In this document: piece by piece, positions 34,860 to 48,399 of the stretch
Numbering within the stretch: the first letter of the stretch is position 1
Layout: each line of letters starts with the position of its first letter
From: Xanthostigma xanthostigma
Taxonomy: Eukaryota; Arthropoda; Insecta; Raphidioptera; Raphidiidae
Direction: 5' to 3'
NCBI GenBank assembly: GCA_963575645.1
Contig: OY754466.1
Coordinates: 43,246,001-43,310,000 of the forward strand
Length of the DNA stretch: 64,000 nucleotides
Translations under genes and position numbers: made by a program
The notes under the pieces: model-generated
Database searches by the model: none
The model's input: only the letters and a program-made list of their open reading frames with translations
Told to the model about the DNA's origin: nothing

Positions 34860-37169
34860 GATTAAGTTGTTGCTTTTTAATTTTTTTTTTATTATTATTT
34901 GTAAGTTATCTTTGTTAAACTTACCTACCTATGATTTTTTTAAAAACAAATCCGAAGTGAATTTGCAATTTAATTATTTTGTATAAAATGCAGCTATATC
35001 AAGAAATATTTACATAATTGCATTTTGTCATTTTCTGTCTCGAGGCCGTTAAAGTATACAGTCGTCTTTTTCGGGTTGCACCGGATGTGTAATTTCGGAG
35101 CCCATGGATCCTCTATCCTACTTTAGTTTGTATTTGCCTGCTAGTGGTTTAAGAAACAGCGTACTTTTATTTGGGAATTGAATTTTTGTGAAATAACATT
35201 CCTGAGATTCAGTTTTTGCAGTCACTATATGTAAAGCTTGAACTAAATTCGCTTGTAGAAGCTAGTGTTGGGTTCCGGAGCGTATTGTCAGAAAATCTTA
35301 GTTGGAAACATTGATAATTTGATATATCGATGCTTCGATATATCGTTTTAGACGATATTTTCGATTGATATGAGATGAAATACATCGATTTCTTTTACCT
35401 AGCCCTTAGCCGTGCTAACAAGTGAGAATTACTAACCATTTGCATGTTCTTGAAATTTGTATAGCGTTTTCCATTTATTTAACTTTTACACGTTCAATGT
35501 ATGACAATAACAAAGGATATTATAGGTATATATTTTAGTGGACAAAGGTGCAATAAGAGGAAACGCTATTCAATTGAAACAAATGAATCTTAAACTTACT
35601 TTACCCTGCATGCGCTCGTCAATTCCAAAAACATTAGCATCGCTTTTTCTATTTTATCTCAAACAATATCAGCAACAACTTCGATTTGTATTTGGCATAG
35701 ACATTTAGTACTGGACTGCTAGCCAGATCGCATAGAAAGAGAAGAATGATAATTTGGTGGACATGTTCTGTTTTCGACCAATGACACAGGTCTGTCAATA
35801 TGACGTCACTGACAAATAACCAATAAAAGAAAGTCAGAGAGAGACATATGCCCTCTTTATCCTACGCATTTGTATTCACAGGCGGTTCACTTCTATATGT
35901 TGATGATATTTGGTGAAAATTTTGAAATGCGATTATAATTAGCTAATTATCAACAACTATTAGCGTCACAAATGAGTGATTCAAAATATTTTCTTTGAAA
36001 AAAATTTCAATCAATGCATTTTTCACAACGAATTTTTAAACTTTAAATATATAGTTTTAAAAAAATTAGGTCCTATTGATATAATTTAATTATATTTAAA
36101 AAAATCACAAACTTTTTAGGGTTTGATTTCTTTTTTAACAAGCTCTAAAAAAGTCAGTACATTTTTTCATTGTGGTTTAAAAATATAGTCAAGACAGTGC
36201 CCAAATGACTATTAAGAAAACTTCTAATGTAATACAAATTTTCGTAGATAGTTATTACTTAATAATTGTACGCCATAATCTGCCCCGAAATTACACGCCC
36301 GGTCCTGATTTTCTACAATTCGAAAGAGACGATAAATTATTTTTTATTATAGTATTTTATTTGAAGTTTTTTAGGTGTGTTTTTGGGAAATTTTAACCTG
36401 TTAAAAGTGAATGTTTAATTTTAACCCTGTTTCTAGCAAACAATACATATTACGATCACATATTAAAATTTTAACACTTTTAAAACATACAAAAAAAAAA
36501 ATACATTTTTAAAATAAACCACCTGTGCAATATACAATATTTCATTTCACATAGTATAATAATTTATCTAACTTGCGTAATTTCTCACAACATAAATAAA
36601 CTTTAATTCGGTTTATCACTTTAGAATGAGACAGACAAGAAATGTCGCACTGTGAAGATGTTAATCGCGTAAATGATGTTACAATTTATACAAAAAAAAA
36701 TTGAAATCGGACAAGTCAAATTAATTTAACTAAAAATCTTGCAAGTCACATAAGGTGAGATATGGGGCAAATGCGACCCAAAAAATGAAGTAAACTCCAA
36801 GAATATTAGCCGGAGGATTTTAGTAAATTGGGGTTGAATTAAACGGGATTAGTGCAGTAAACAGAAATCAATTTATTTGCAAGACATAGACAGTATTAAA
36901 TAACTTATAACGAAATTCTCACTAACTCGTTTACTAACTGAAAATATTATCTTTCCACAAATATTGAAGTACCAAATAGTGATATTTTTAAAAACTTGTC
37001 ATTTCCATTTTTTTAAATTAAAATTTAGCGTCTTAGCGACATTTCCAGTCTACTCCTCACAGATTTCTACATTCACACTCGACAAATAACACCCCCTCAA
37101 TGTTTAAAATGTGGGTGCATAAAAAATCGCGTGTAATTATACTGCGTTCCGTGCGACGACATTATTTAT
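34860..37169. other. Downstream of PIP4K, no gene seen
   Basis: Only short frames occur. Small inverted words (ATATATCGAT and complements near 35320-35370) are present. I see no exon, RNA gene or clear mobile element. Confidence 0.5.
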
Positions 37170-37444
37170 TGGTGTGTTGGTTGGTAAGTTCTGAACTCGC
37201 TCCGAGCTTCCAAAGCATCTGTCGGCAATGCAGAACTCTTCTAACACTCTCGTGTTTGTTGGGTCTATTTTCGGACTATTCAAACTGTTCCAACTTGATT
37301 CTAGCAGTTCTAAAATTGATAAAACCACATTCGAACAGTTCGAAGAATCCAAGAATTTGACCAACAAACACGCAGTTGTGTGCGAAAAGTTCTGTATTAC
37401 CGACCGACGCTTTGGGAGTTCAGAATTTCGCAACAAACACACCT
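37170..37444. repeat. GTTCTGAAC-family MITE
   Basis: Left end GGTGTGTTGGTTGGTAAGTTCTG and right end the complement of AGGTGTGTTTGTTGCGAAATTCTG. The interior has inverted 'CAGAACTCTTC' and 'GAAAAGTTCTGTATTACCG'. Same family as 50166-50445. Confidence 0.75.
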
Positions 37445-40400
37445 AATAGCGTTGATTGATGTATTCTAAAGGAAGACTATTAACCAAGGTAACCGAAATG
37501 AGGACACTTTTTTTAGACGTCAATAGATGGTGTAACATTGGTTATCTAGTAACAAGCATTTTAAACTAAATTTAATATTTGAATGCGTTGTATACGTGTC
37601 ATCCCGGAAAATTGTATAAATTATCAGGATATGTCAAAAATAAAAATAAACAATTATGGTTTTTAACGGTTTATGAACCATTGAGCTAGTAATTAGGATC
37701 AACATGGAGGTAGCGCTGACAATATCTGAACTGTTAGCTTAATCATAATGTAGGCGGAAATACAAGCCAATATTCAGTTTGTGGGCCAGGGGAATGAAAC
37801 GTAAGTGGTTTACTATGCCACATTTTCCGTTACCTGGTTAACTATCTTCGTATAGAATACGTTAATCAATGCTATCACTTTATGATATTTTAGGATCAGC
37901 GTTAGAAAGCTTTAGGAACGCGGTATAGATTTTTTTACAGGGTTTTCAGGTGCAATTTATTTAATTGTGTTATTCCTAAATTTATCTATAAAATATCTCT
38001 TATCTAGAGCTCTTTTTAAATTTGATTATTCCTCTACAAGAAGTCAATTGTTGCATAAAATAATTATAATTTTTTATTATTATTTTAATCTTTCAATATT
38101 TTTTAAATCACGTTTTTACTAGCTTGTAGAAAATTGTACGTTTTGGATATTCAAATGAAGAGTTTAAAACATCTGACGTAGTTTAGTTCGAATTGCGTTA
38201 ACGGGTTTGGTTTGGATTGTTGATAAAAACTTATCGTGGGATGAAAGATCATCAAATTATACTTATTTCTTTGAATCGATATAGGCGTTGCAATGTATTT
38301 AAAATCGCCATGAGACATAGATTTTTTATGCATAACTTGCACTAATTTTGAATGATTATTTATGTGCGAATCATATGCAAATAATCCTTTATTTTTGGTT
38401 TTGAAAAAACTGTTTAAAAACTAGTACTTTTTAATTCACTTCTTATTAAACCTTGAAAAGGAACTAACAAAAAAATATGTATATAGTTCAATTCGGCCAT
38501 TTTTGTAGTTTTCTTAATACCAGAAGACATTTTTTTGAATCATTTATGAAATAGACTTCGATAAAAAAGTTTTGAAAATCGGTGAAAGCTGTGCTATTTA
38601 CGAGCCTCAAAAAATAAATTTCGGCGATGGTTTTTAAATAAATTGAAACTTGACCATTGAATCGATAAAGAAATAAAATAATACAAATGTTCTGTCCCGT
38701 TAAATTTCTTAAAATGTTTAATTACCGGAGTGATTGGAGGTCAATTATCACCGCCTCCACGGATCGTAATGTGTATGAAATTAGATGCTGTACAGAGATG
38801 TTCTTTTTAACCACTTTTAATTGTACACATCGCAATACTATAAAGTTAATTACTAGGAGCATCAGTTTTTCTCAAACTTAAAGCATAATAAGCAATTATG
38901 ACGTTTACTGTTACAAATCTACATAAGAATAGCTGTATTCGTTCGACAATAGAAGTTCAAATCGAGCCATATACTATTTAAGTACATTCAAAGATTATTT
39001 TCCAGTTTAGTTTCATCTGCCAACGACAGATAACACCTCACCATGTACTGTTCAAGACAAAACAGTTTGTCAGTTCTCTTGTATTGTTGGCACCAATGTA
39101 TTTTGTGTGTTTAAAACCATATAACAATGAATAATATTAATTATCAATAATCAATATGATTAGATTCCTTTACCGCATCTTTTTCACAAGAATGGTGAAT
39201 GTATAATAATGTTAAACGATATCGTCATTTTTTTTAGAAGGTTTATGAGAAAAATGTAAATGTCACTGTCGGGACTTGAGCCCAAAACAAACTATTTCGC
39301 TTTGGCCACAGTGTTCACAACGAGTAGACATTCAATTTCTCTTATATATAGCACTAAGCACCGCTGAATTCACAAACTGCGAGAGCTAATATTTTTATAA
39401 TAACAACATTACTAGAAATCTGTCTTTCTGAAACGGCCGAACTTGACGATATTAATATGTATAACGCTGCTATACCAAGAATTACTTAGTGTGCGGCTTG
39501 CGAAGTCAACAAAGAGCGCCAAAAATATATCTCCGTCTCTTTTTTTTTAAATAATTCCCTGGTTATACCAACAATATATTAACATAGAGTATATCTCTCT
39601 TTATCAAAAGTTCTATGTCTTTATCTATGACAATAGCCAATCAGAGCCAACGAACTGTTACCACAAACAAAAGACACCCTAATCGTGCGATTGGTATAAC
39701 TGGTCTCAGTCAGTACATGTAAAGACATCTATCGTTGGCTAAAGAAACTGCCCTTAAAACAGTTTATATATTGAATAATAATATACTTACACTGGCCAAT
39801 TTCTGTATTTCTTCTGTTTCGGCTGCTTGTGAGCAAACTCACGCGTTTTCTATTTCACTGCCCTTTTGAGCGCGAGTAAATTTTAAAGAGTAAGTTAATC
39901 ACTTTGATTCGCACATGCGTACTAATTATATTGGTCATAGGTAACTATATACTTGAGACTTATTTGTTTTTAACATTTCAAAGGCCTGCTCTTAGTCATC
40001 CATCGATATGACGTTGCACAAGTTGGTTTCACGTAATGGCCGCTATAGTTTAGTATTATTTTGTTTTAATTTTACGTACGATGCCGTATTTTTATTAACG
40101 AAATTGAACTGGTTGTCGAACAAATATGCCTAACAGCAATATTGTAATCACGCAGTATTCTCACAGTTTAAACACCGAGCAAGAAATAAACGATTTGTTA
40201 TTCCTATTTATGTAAGGCGCTTAGAGTAACTATAAAGAAAATTATTTAAATTAAATTTCGACTCATAAAAGTTGAAAAATAAATGGATAATGCGCGTAAA
40301 TCTAGTCTTTTTTATATTGTCAAAAAAATAATTATTAGAAAGAATTAAATCTTTCAAAGAGATTTGTTATACTAATTACATATTGTAAGAAATTGAAAAG

Positions 40401-40788
40401 GAAAATATTGTTTTTTATACAGGGTGTTCACCAATAGAATATCAATATCTCAAGGCCATGTTTTAACCCAGGACGATATCAAATAGTCCTCGCGATTGGT
40501 CATTTTTAAACACTCACAAAAAGACACTTTAAATAATTTGCATGTTAATATTGGAAAAACATTAATTCTATAATTTACTAATTCGAATTTATAGTGAATT
40601 TTAATAGATTGGAAAAAAATCATCCACTGTTATGAGCTTGATTAAACTATAGTATAGTCAGTGGCGAATCTGGGAGTTCTAGCGCCTCTAGCGAAAGAAC
40701 TTGGCACCATTCATGTCATAAAATTCACACAAAGTAAAACTAGGGCTAGAACTATTTAAAAAAAAGACAAGATAAGAGTAATTTTTAT

Positions 40789-40852
40789 AAGTTCGTTCCA
40801 AGCAGCCAGCAAACGGTAACGAAACCGTTTGCTGGCTGCTTGGAACAAACCT
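40789..40852. mobile_element. GGTTCGTTCC-family MITE, minimal copy
   Basis: Only 64 bp: the end AAGTTCGTTCCAAGCAGCC, a short AACGGTAACGAAACCGTT core, and the complementary end. TAT flanks both sides. Confidence 0.75.
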
Positions 40853-42335
40853 TATATAAACGGTTTTACCGAACTTAAGCTGTGATTAAAATTTGCATTT
40901 TCGCCCGAAGTTCTTGGTGTAGACCGTAGATACGGTGCTGGTCGTAGTGTTTGCCATTGCGGTAACTTCTCAAGTAGCGTCAATTGACGATATAAACATC
41001 CGGCGTCAACTACTCGTCATCTTTGACTTTTGACTGTTTGCCGATTGCGGACAGTGAAGTAAATCAGTACTTGAAAAGCTATGGAAGAGAGATTATCAGA
41101 CGTTTGTATAGCAACAACGGCTGATTGTATAACAGCACAGTCAAAGTTGCCCATCGCTTTGTGATGAAAATATAAAACAGATCCAATTTTTGTGTCTTGT
41201 AATGATTGACTTGTTGGATATTTTCGATCCCGATTGACCCTAGGTCGATGGGTTATAGATAACCTGTTGCGCAACACACTGTATATAAAAGAACAATATC
41301 GATGACGGATGGACGTTTTTTAAGTGCTTCAGATAAAATTTCTTATCCTCAAGAAAAAATATTTAGCTTCATGTTTGCAGCAATACATGTCACTGTTTAA
41401 AACCATTTATATTTAAACATAATATATACGGTGCATACAGATTTTACCGTGTATCTCCAAAATCTACAATTCATAATTACTTTCAACAATGCAATTTATT
41501 ATCCCATAGCCTGAAATATATTACAGTTGGATTGTTAGAATTTTGTGTTGCTTTTGTTTTTAGTTATAGTCGTAGAAATGACGATCTGATCGTCGATGAA
41601 ATGAATATTGAAACAAAAAATTGAGAACAAAATTTCATTGTTTTTTTTTTACTTTTGACACTTCTAGGACACATTCTGTATCCTCACACGCATCTGTAGA
41701 GAGCAGCCATCTGTAAAACGTAAACTAGCAATGTGGTCAAGATTGTCACTAAATTTTAATTCAGTAATTTGACAGTTTAATAAAAATTATTAATTATCTC
41801 GCTGGCGTTTGTGTAACATTAGTTTCTCATTAGTTTAGTATGTATAGAACTTCTCGGAAGTTTAGTTTTTAAATTGTTTAATGAAATTATGATTTTCATT
41901 CACAAGTATAGTCTATTTCAAATCTATTATAATCTAGATGATAAAATGAACATGTGATATTTTTGATTTGCGAAATTTAGCAATATAAACGGTAGTATTA
42001 TTAAATAATATGGCTGGTCAGCACAGGTGGCAAAGATGCCAACGGTTCGCAATTTTTAATTTACGTATTTTTTTTATTTATTTAAAAATAATCGTTCTAA
42101 TGTTCTTCATTTTAGAAGCGTATTGTAATTTTTTTTTTTTTAAATATAAAAAAATTAAATTATTTTCTGTCAGTGGCCAATGTGTTCATCATTGATAGTA
42201 GTGGAAAGTATAATATTGATTTTTAACGTCATTATTTTATTCTTTAAAACTAGACTTGAAAAGTCCAGTTGCCAAGACATGGTAGATTACTAGGTTTATA
42301 ATTATTCCATATTAAAGGAAATCAGAGCTGGACAT

Positions 42336-42608
42336 CAAGGGCGTAATATTTTTTTCTGGGGGGGGGGGGGGTAAAAAGTCAATCAGTATTTTTTTAAAGT
42401 TTTATTAATTATCAAATAAGAATACTCACTATGGAAGGTGTCAAGCAAAATATTAATTCCAAAACTAATTGTTACAAAATACGCTGTTGCAATTATGTCT
42501 GAATTTTGTTTTTTAGTTAGATATTCGTAGTATTTTCAGGTTTATGTTTTATTATTGTCCTGGTGGGTAATTACACCCTTTACCCCTCCCCCCATATCTA
42601 CACCCTTA
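42336..42608. mobile_element. hAT-like element
   Basis: Ends CAAGGGCGTAATAT and the complement of TAAGGGTGTAGATAT, with an exact 8-bp duplication CTGGACAT (42328-42335, 42609-42616). It contains a run of 14 G near 42358 and a run of C at the other end. Confidence 0.85.
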
Positions 42609-42759
42609 CTGGACATAGCGCCGAATCTAAGTGCTTGAAGATCTGATCGTCGAACACTTGCATAAATGCCAGATTTATTCAAGCGACAAACACTTTCATT
42701 GTCAAAAATGCCTAAAAGCATTGAACACTTACTAAAGTGATCAAATCTTTGATTAACGT

Positions 42760-42855
42760 CTGATTAGAACTCTTCAATAAATAAAATTATCGACCAATTT
42801 TTCAGACAAATATATTAACAAAAAATTGGTCGATAATTTTATTTATTGAAGAACT
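42760..42855. repeat. Short relative of the 19800-20220 hairpin
   Basis: AATTGGTCGATAATTTTATTTATTGAAGA occurs as inverted copies around a short loop, the outer part of the 19800 hairpin family with its centre deleted. Confidence 0.6.
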
Positions 42856-45295
42856 TGCCAAAGTGCTAAAAAAAATTAAGCAATAAGCATTATTTATGCT
42901 TAATAAACTTGTAGAATGTTTATTAAGCAATTTATAAGCTTACGTGCTTTTTAAGTAGCAACTCTTTATGCAAGTGCTTTAGTCTTGAAGCATCTGTTTT
43001 ACAAAGTGCTTTAAGCATTTTGTAAGTGCATAAAACATTATTACAAGCATTAAGTTCTCAGCACTGCCCAGCTCTGGAAGAAATGCTTGTTTTGAACCAG
43101 GGAAATTAGGCATGTAAGAAAATTGCAAACCTACTAAAATGAACAGTAATAGTTTCTTGACTTTATGCGTTTTTAATAGGATTTTTAGTGCTCAATTTCT
43201 CTGGTTCAGAAGTAACATTTCATATACAATTAAAATATATTAACATGGAGACGTCATGACCATGTTTTACTGTACTTTCATTTTTTGCCGCCAGATACAA
43301 GCGTTAAATGTCATAAGCTTAAAATTGATAGAACAAAATTAAAAAGCATAGAATTTTAGGGAAAAATTGAATTTTACAATTAATGCTCTCATTGAAAATT
43401 TCACTGTTTATAAAATCGGTCCTTATGCATTTTTATACAGTTAATTTAAAAACAGTTGAAAAAAAGTAAAGTTAAAAAAAAAAACATTACGTTTTCATTT
43501 AGATCACATTTTTGAGAACATGACAAAAAGAAAAAAAAATGTTAAAACGGTTTGGTGAGGTACTTTTCATTTCTGAGTGTGATTTTTGGTGCCCCCTGAG
43601 ACGTGATGCCCTAAGCAGTTGCTTATTTTGCTTATAGGTTAATCCAGCATTGCCTATAATAGATTTTACACTGCGGTGTGGCAATCACATTGAACTAAAC
43701 TTTTATGTTTTGCCACCAGATAGCACCATAGACAGTGTCAACTCCTAATACATCAATAAATGTTTTTAAAATAATATATATTATTTTTAAAAATACTGTC
43801 CGGGTAAAATTATGGATTTCTATACAAGAAAACAACTGATATGAAAAATATGTTTATTGGTGTACAGAAAAGTACCCCTTGCCACGTCTTAGAAATTTAA
43901 ACCTATTTATAAAGCTAGTATGAAATAAATCTCACATAAAAATGTATATTTAAACGATTTGCTATTTCTTGGCAACTAGACCCTTCGTGCGTTTTTTCAT
44001 CATCAGGTATGATACCGATATATCGTCGCCGATATTGATATAGTGATATCGGAGCACCAAATATGAATTATATGGAATTATTTTGCCAATGCAATTCTGA
44101 TGTACCGTCAGCAATATTGTATCAGCAAATGAAAAACGAGTCCAAACATTTGAGGTGCTCCAGTATTTATGTATCGATTAAGGCGACGACATTGGTATAG
44201 TGTCGGTAAATGAAAAAAACGCCTGGAAAACATTAAAAAATGAATTAAATTAATGTTAAATATTATGGTGAATAGAACATTTATATTTTAATGTTTTGTT
44301 TGTTTACTATAAAATTAAAAACAAAAAGAATTAAAACTGAACACTATATCGCCGATAATGAAAATGTATACGAACAGTGTTGCCGCAATTATTAAGACCA
44401 TTTATTATTTTGAAGCACTTGTTATTACATTTTTCGTGTATAGTTATATATTTTTTTATCATTATTATAATAATGCAGTTGTTTAATCTTTGCTTTTAAC
44501 TGTGAAGTTTTTATAATAAAGCTAACTTTCAAGATATTCGGTGTATGGGAAAATACATTGTATTATTTAGCATGCATATTATGACCCTGCACATTTTGGG
44601 TTACACAAGGTCCCTGTTCACACTGTCCATTTTACATAAAGTTTGTTTCTATCAAAACAGTTTGCATATAGTGACTGTCGTTTCCGTCAAAGTTGTAAGC
44701 CTAAATCGTAAAGTTATGCCATATAATCATATATCTATAAAGTTTTGCATTTTTTCAAAAGCGTTGGGATTGAAAACCATAAGTTCCCTTTATAGAAAAC
44801 TACAGGGTACTGAAAGTCACCAAAATTTTTCGTCGATTTCGCTGACTTGTGACGCATACAATCGTGAATGGTCTGTTTGCGGACAAATACGCAATGCGCT
44901 TGCGCTGGTTGTGAGTTGCAGCAGGGCTTGAGAATAGCTGAGTTTGTAGCGACGCCGTTGTTTATATGGCGTTTCCATGGCTCCTCTATTACAAGCCCCC
45001 AGTTCCCTGTTTCTGACTCGAAAATTGATAAAAGAATCAATTCATATTTTCAATTTATCATTAAGAAATAATACATTGAAAATATGAATTGGTGCTAGGC
45101 CCACATAACCCTTGCTGTTGCGGTTCTTAAAAAGAAGATTGCGGTATGCATTTGTCTGTAGATAACAAAAGAACATATATCTCCGTCTCGAATTGTTGGC
45201 TACAGATTTAATGCAAATGGGAATGAGCCAAATATGAACTTTAATGGATATATGCGTTATAACTATTTGTTCAGTTAAATTTTTTAATAAATAAA

Positions 45296-45422
45296 TGTGT
45301 CTGTTGATCTCGGATTATTTCCATCAAAATAGTGAGAGCGCACGTGTACAATCTAAACTCTGCGCATGCGTTCACATCATTTTGATGGAAATAATCAAAA
45401 AAAACAGATCAACAAACACACC
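45296..45422. repeat. Inverted-repeat hairpin
   Basis: Arms GTGT.TGTTGATCT...GATTATTTCCATCAAAAT pair across a 60-base centre. The total of about 127 bp suits a tiny MITE. Confidence 0.6.
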
Positions 45423-46888
45423 TAAAGTTAAATTACCGTGGACCCTTTATTTAACAGCTGTACATGAAAAGAAAAAATTGCTCTACGAAATAGTTTGACT
45501 TGTGCAATCTATCTTGTTCGAATAAACTCACCCGAAAATAGAATGGTGTGAACAGAGACGTATATGTATTTTGTATAGTTGAATGTCAATTATAATAAAA
45601 TTCCGACTGTCATTTGTTTTACGTAATAATTCAGTGGACATTTTTGTAAGTCTTATCAAGTTGTTAATGCACAAATGAAAATAGAATAAAACCAGTTTAA
45701 TTAACTACCGTACGTTTTCTGATACAGCGATCAGCATTGTTTGTCATTTGTTTTCAAGTAAATAGAGATCTCCATTTAGTTGAGAACAAATGACATTCTT
45801 AAATCTAGATTCAAAGCTGATAGTCGTATGAGAAACTGGGCGTTAGTTTATGATAAAAAATGCATGACAATCTGTAATTGAATATATTGTTAAATAGTTC
45901 TTTTAATGGCGCAAGCGCACTTTTTAAAAACAATTGACGAAAGTTAACGGACTGTTGATTGTAGCAAAATAATACGAAAAGTGTCTCTTGAATGAAATCA
46001 TTTCGGTCGACAAAATTTGTTTTGGAGAAATGCACAATATTGTTTATTAATTAGTTTAAATTCCGCGGTCGCACATGTCGCTGATAAAAGTGTTTAAGAT
46101 AAACGAAAAATTTTAGAAAGTAATTTGTAAAATATTGAATATATTGAAATAATGTGCAGGCCTTAAAAAACAAAGTAACTAATTCAGACATTCAAGTATA
46201 CAAATTACAGATTTATGTGTTTTTTGACATAATAACAGAACATGAATAGTATTAAGAAATAAAAAATGCGTCAATGTCTTTCTCTGTTATAAAAAAATTA
46301 ATACTTTTACTGAAATAAAATAAATTCTTTAATAATGTTGTATTTTCAGACCACGATTCGTATTTCCTGTCATTTCTAAATACAGTCGAAATCAGGGTAA
46401 TGCGAAGGAGGGGGCAGAAGCTACTCTAACAAGACTTTAATGTGATATTATTTCAAGGGATCAAAAATGTTTGATGACACTTTGGGCTAAATACATACTT
46501 TGGTCTCTAAGAATTTTTTTGTATGTATGTTTGTGGGCTTCGTATCTATTTGTAATTTTTCCGATGCCTTCCGCTCGGAATCCAAGACGGCAAGTACAAG
46601 TCGACGTGAGCTCATTTATCTAATAACTTATATATTTAGTCCTAGAAACTGGCACAATATTTTATTAGTTTTATTTGATGCTAAAAAGTGGAAAATTGCA
46701 AAGCTGGGTGCTCTCGGCACATGGCGCCCAAGTGCTTATTTATTTCAGAAGCTGTTTGGAAAAAATGTTTCTAAACATTGGTTAATTTTGGCTTATTGAT
46801 GTAAGGAGCAAAGCTAAATTCAATTTTGCTTATTCATCCTCTTCAGTGCATTAACTTTATCGTATTTTGTTATAACTGTAAGAACTTA

Positions 46889-47308
46889 AGGCCGCTACAC
46901 ACGAGACTAGAAACGCTGCTAGTCGGTAGGTTGGGTACGAAGCTGGAAATGACGTCACTGCGGGCCGCCTTGCTAGCTCAGAAGATAGGTTTTAAAATTA
47001 GAACAGGGGCTATTTTCCCTGCTAGATTTGTTGCTAGGTGTGAGCAAGATCCAATCAGGAAGCAGTATCTTCACGTGGGCACTTGAACACCCACATGGCG
47101 TCATTCTGCCAGACAACAGACACGTTTTTCTCTGTGTTTATATTCGAACTCACTGCGCGCGCACCAGATCTATCCACAAAACACGCTTGAAAAATAATCT
47201 CGTGTTAGGCGAGCACTTAACAGCAATCAAGAAAACCAGCGCTAGAAAACTAGTAGGCAAATCTAGCAAGGAATCTAGCAGCGTTTCTAGCCTCGTGTGC
47301 AATGGCCT
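46889..47308. mobile_element. Harbinger-like MITE, GGCCGCTGCACACGAG family, copy 2
   Basis: Ends AGGCCGCTACACACGAGAC and AGGCCATTGCACACGAGGC (complement), with TTA on both sides (46886-46888, 47309-47311). The interior matches the 21080 copy over nearly its whole length. Confidence 0.85.
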
Positions 47309-47361
47309 TTATATTGATAACAAATGTTGTCTTTTTTATGGAACCAGATTTGGTAAGGATG

Positions 47362-47510
47362 TATATGTTACGGTTAATACAAGAAAGTAGTTAATTCGCG
47401 AATTAATCGGCTAATTACCCGAATTAACCAATCCTTGACGTAGGTTAATTCGGGTATTAGCCGGTTAATTCGCGAATAAACTACTTTCTTGTATTAACCG
47501 TAACATATAT
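47362..47510. repeat. Long near-perfect hairpin
   Basis: Arms of about 67 bases (TATATGTTACGGTTAATAC ... and complement) flank a 13-base loop CAATCCTTGACGT. The stem contains GGTTAATTCGCGAAT words. It is pre-miRNA-like in shape but longer. Confidence 0.8.
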
Positions 47511-48399
47511 ATTCTCTGTTGGTAACCCTAGCTGAAATAAACCGTCAAACGGCCAACAACGTGTGATCATAACTTCAGCTAGTAAAAAGAGAGGGAAAAT
47601 GCATTCACCTTTTTCAGTAAAAATGCGAAATTAACGACATTACGTATGTGTACACGCGTTGTTTTATGTAATATATATTTGATCAGTGAAATTTTTTTGC
47701 GGTTCATGTGATCTTAGTGTTTGACGTTGCTATTGCTATAGCCTAACGTTCTTAATATAGGTATAAATGTGCTAAACAATCATCACTTCAGACTTCGGTA
47801 GTGATAAAACTCGTAATAATTAAATTTAAATAAAATAACATGGAGAATTAAACCTTAATCCGGGTTCACACGGGACGCTAGACTCAGGACAATTTATTAC
47901 TCATTGTTCGTAAACAGTTCAGATGCTAGGACAAGTAAATAATCGTAGAAAATAATGTTTTACAAGATAGAAAAGTCAGGCTATCTCATAAAATAATATA
48001 GTCTTGTCTTGTTTTTGAATCACTGTTCACATGGGACACTTGTCCTGTCCTGAATATTGTCAGTTGCCACCGTGTGAACGCGACTCTAGACTATTATGAT
48101 AAAAAGATCTCTGTAATAAGGTTGTCTGCTAATACATAACTCGACTTTGACAGTTACGCAAGTACTTATTTCAATTTGAATTTCTGGTGATTTTGCAGCG
48201 TTACTACAAAATGAACAGTATTTGTGAGTTTGTGAATGTCATTTTGTGAGGTAATTATCCTCATCACTTATGACTTGAATTTTATCAGTAGATAAGTGAG
48301 TTTTCTGTGACGTGCGACGAATCAAATTATTTTTAACAAAAGAAGAAAAACAATTGCTACACGATTAACAATTGAAGGCTATTTCATGGTTACGAAGAA

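Larger units (their letters stand above)
37445..46888. other. Gene-poor stretch
   Basis: No convincing exon on either strand. Recognised items inside are listed separately: MITEs at 40789 and 42336, hairpins at 42760 and 45296. A tRNA-like block at 39270-39340 (GGGACTTGAGCCC) looks like a worn SINE. The stretch 44840-45010 is similar to 51640-51730 (both with GGCGTTTC.ATGGC and CCCCCAGTT), an unnamed dispersed repeat. Confidence 0.5.

Noticed and set aside
40789-40852. Possible rho-independent-like terminator or miRNA hairpin
   Set aside because: Its ends match the GGTTCGTTCC MITE family and it has a 3-bp duplication.
42356-42372. G-run as possible G-quadruplex control site
   Set aside because: It lies inside a hAT-like element and may be a length artefact of sequencing; no gene is near.
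44735-45040. 101-codon minus-strand frame
   Set aside because: The DNA is part of a dispersed repeat (similar to 51640-51730) and no splice or family support exists.
46500-46799. 99-codon plus-strand frame
   Set aside because: Starts at TTG, has no family resemblance and no neighbouring exon in phase.
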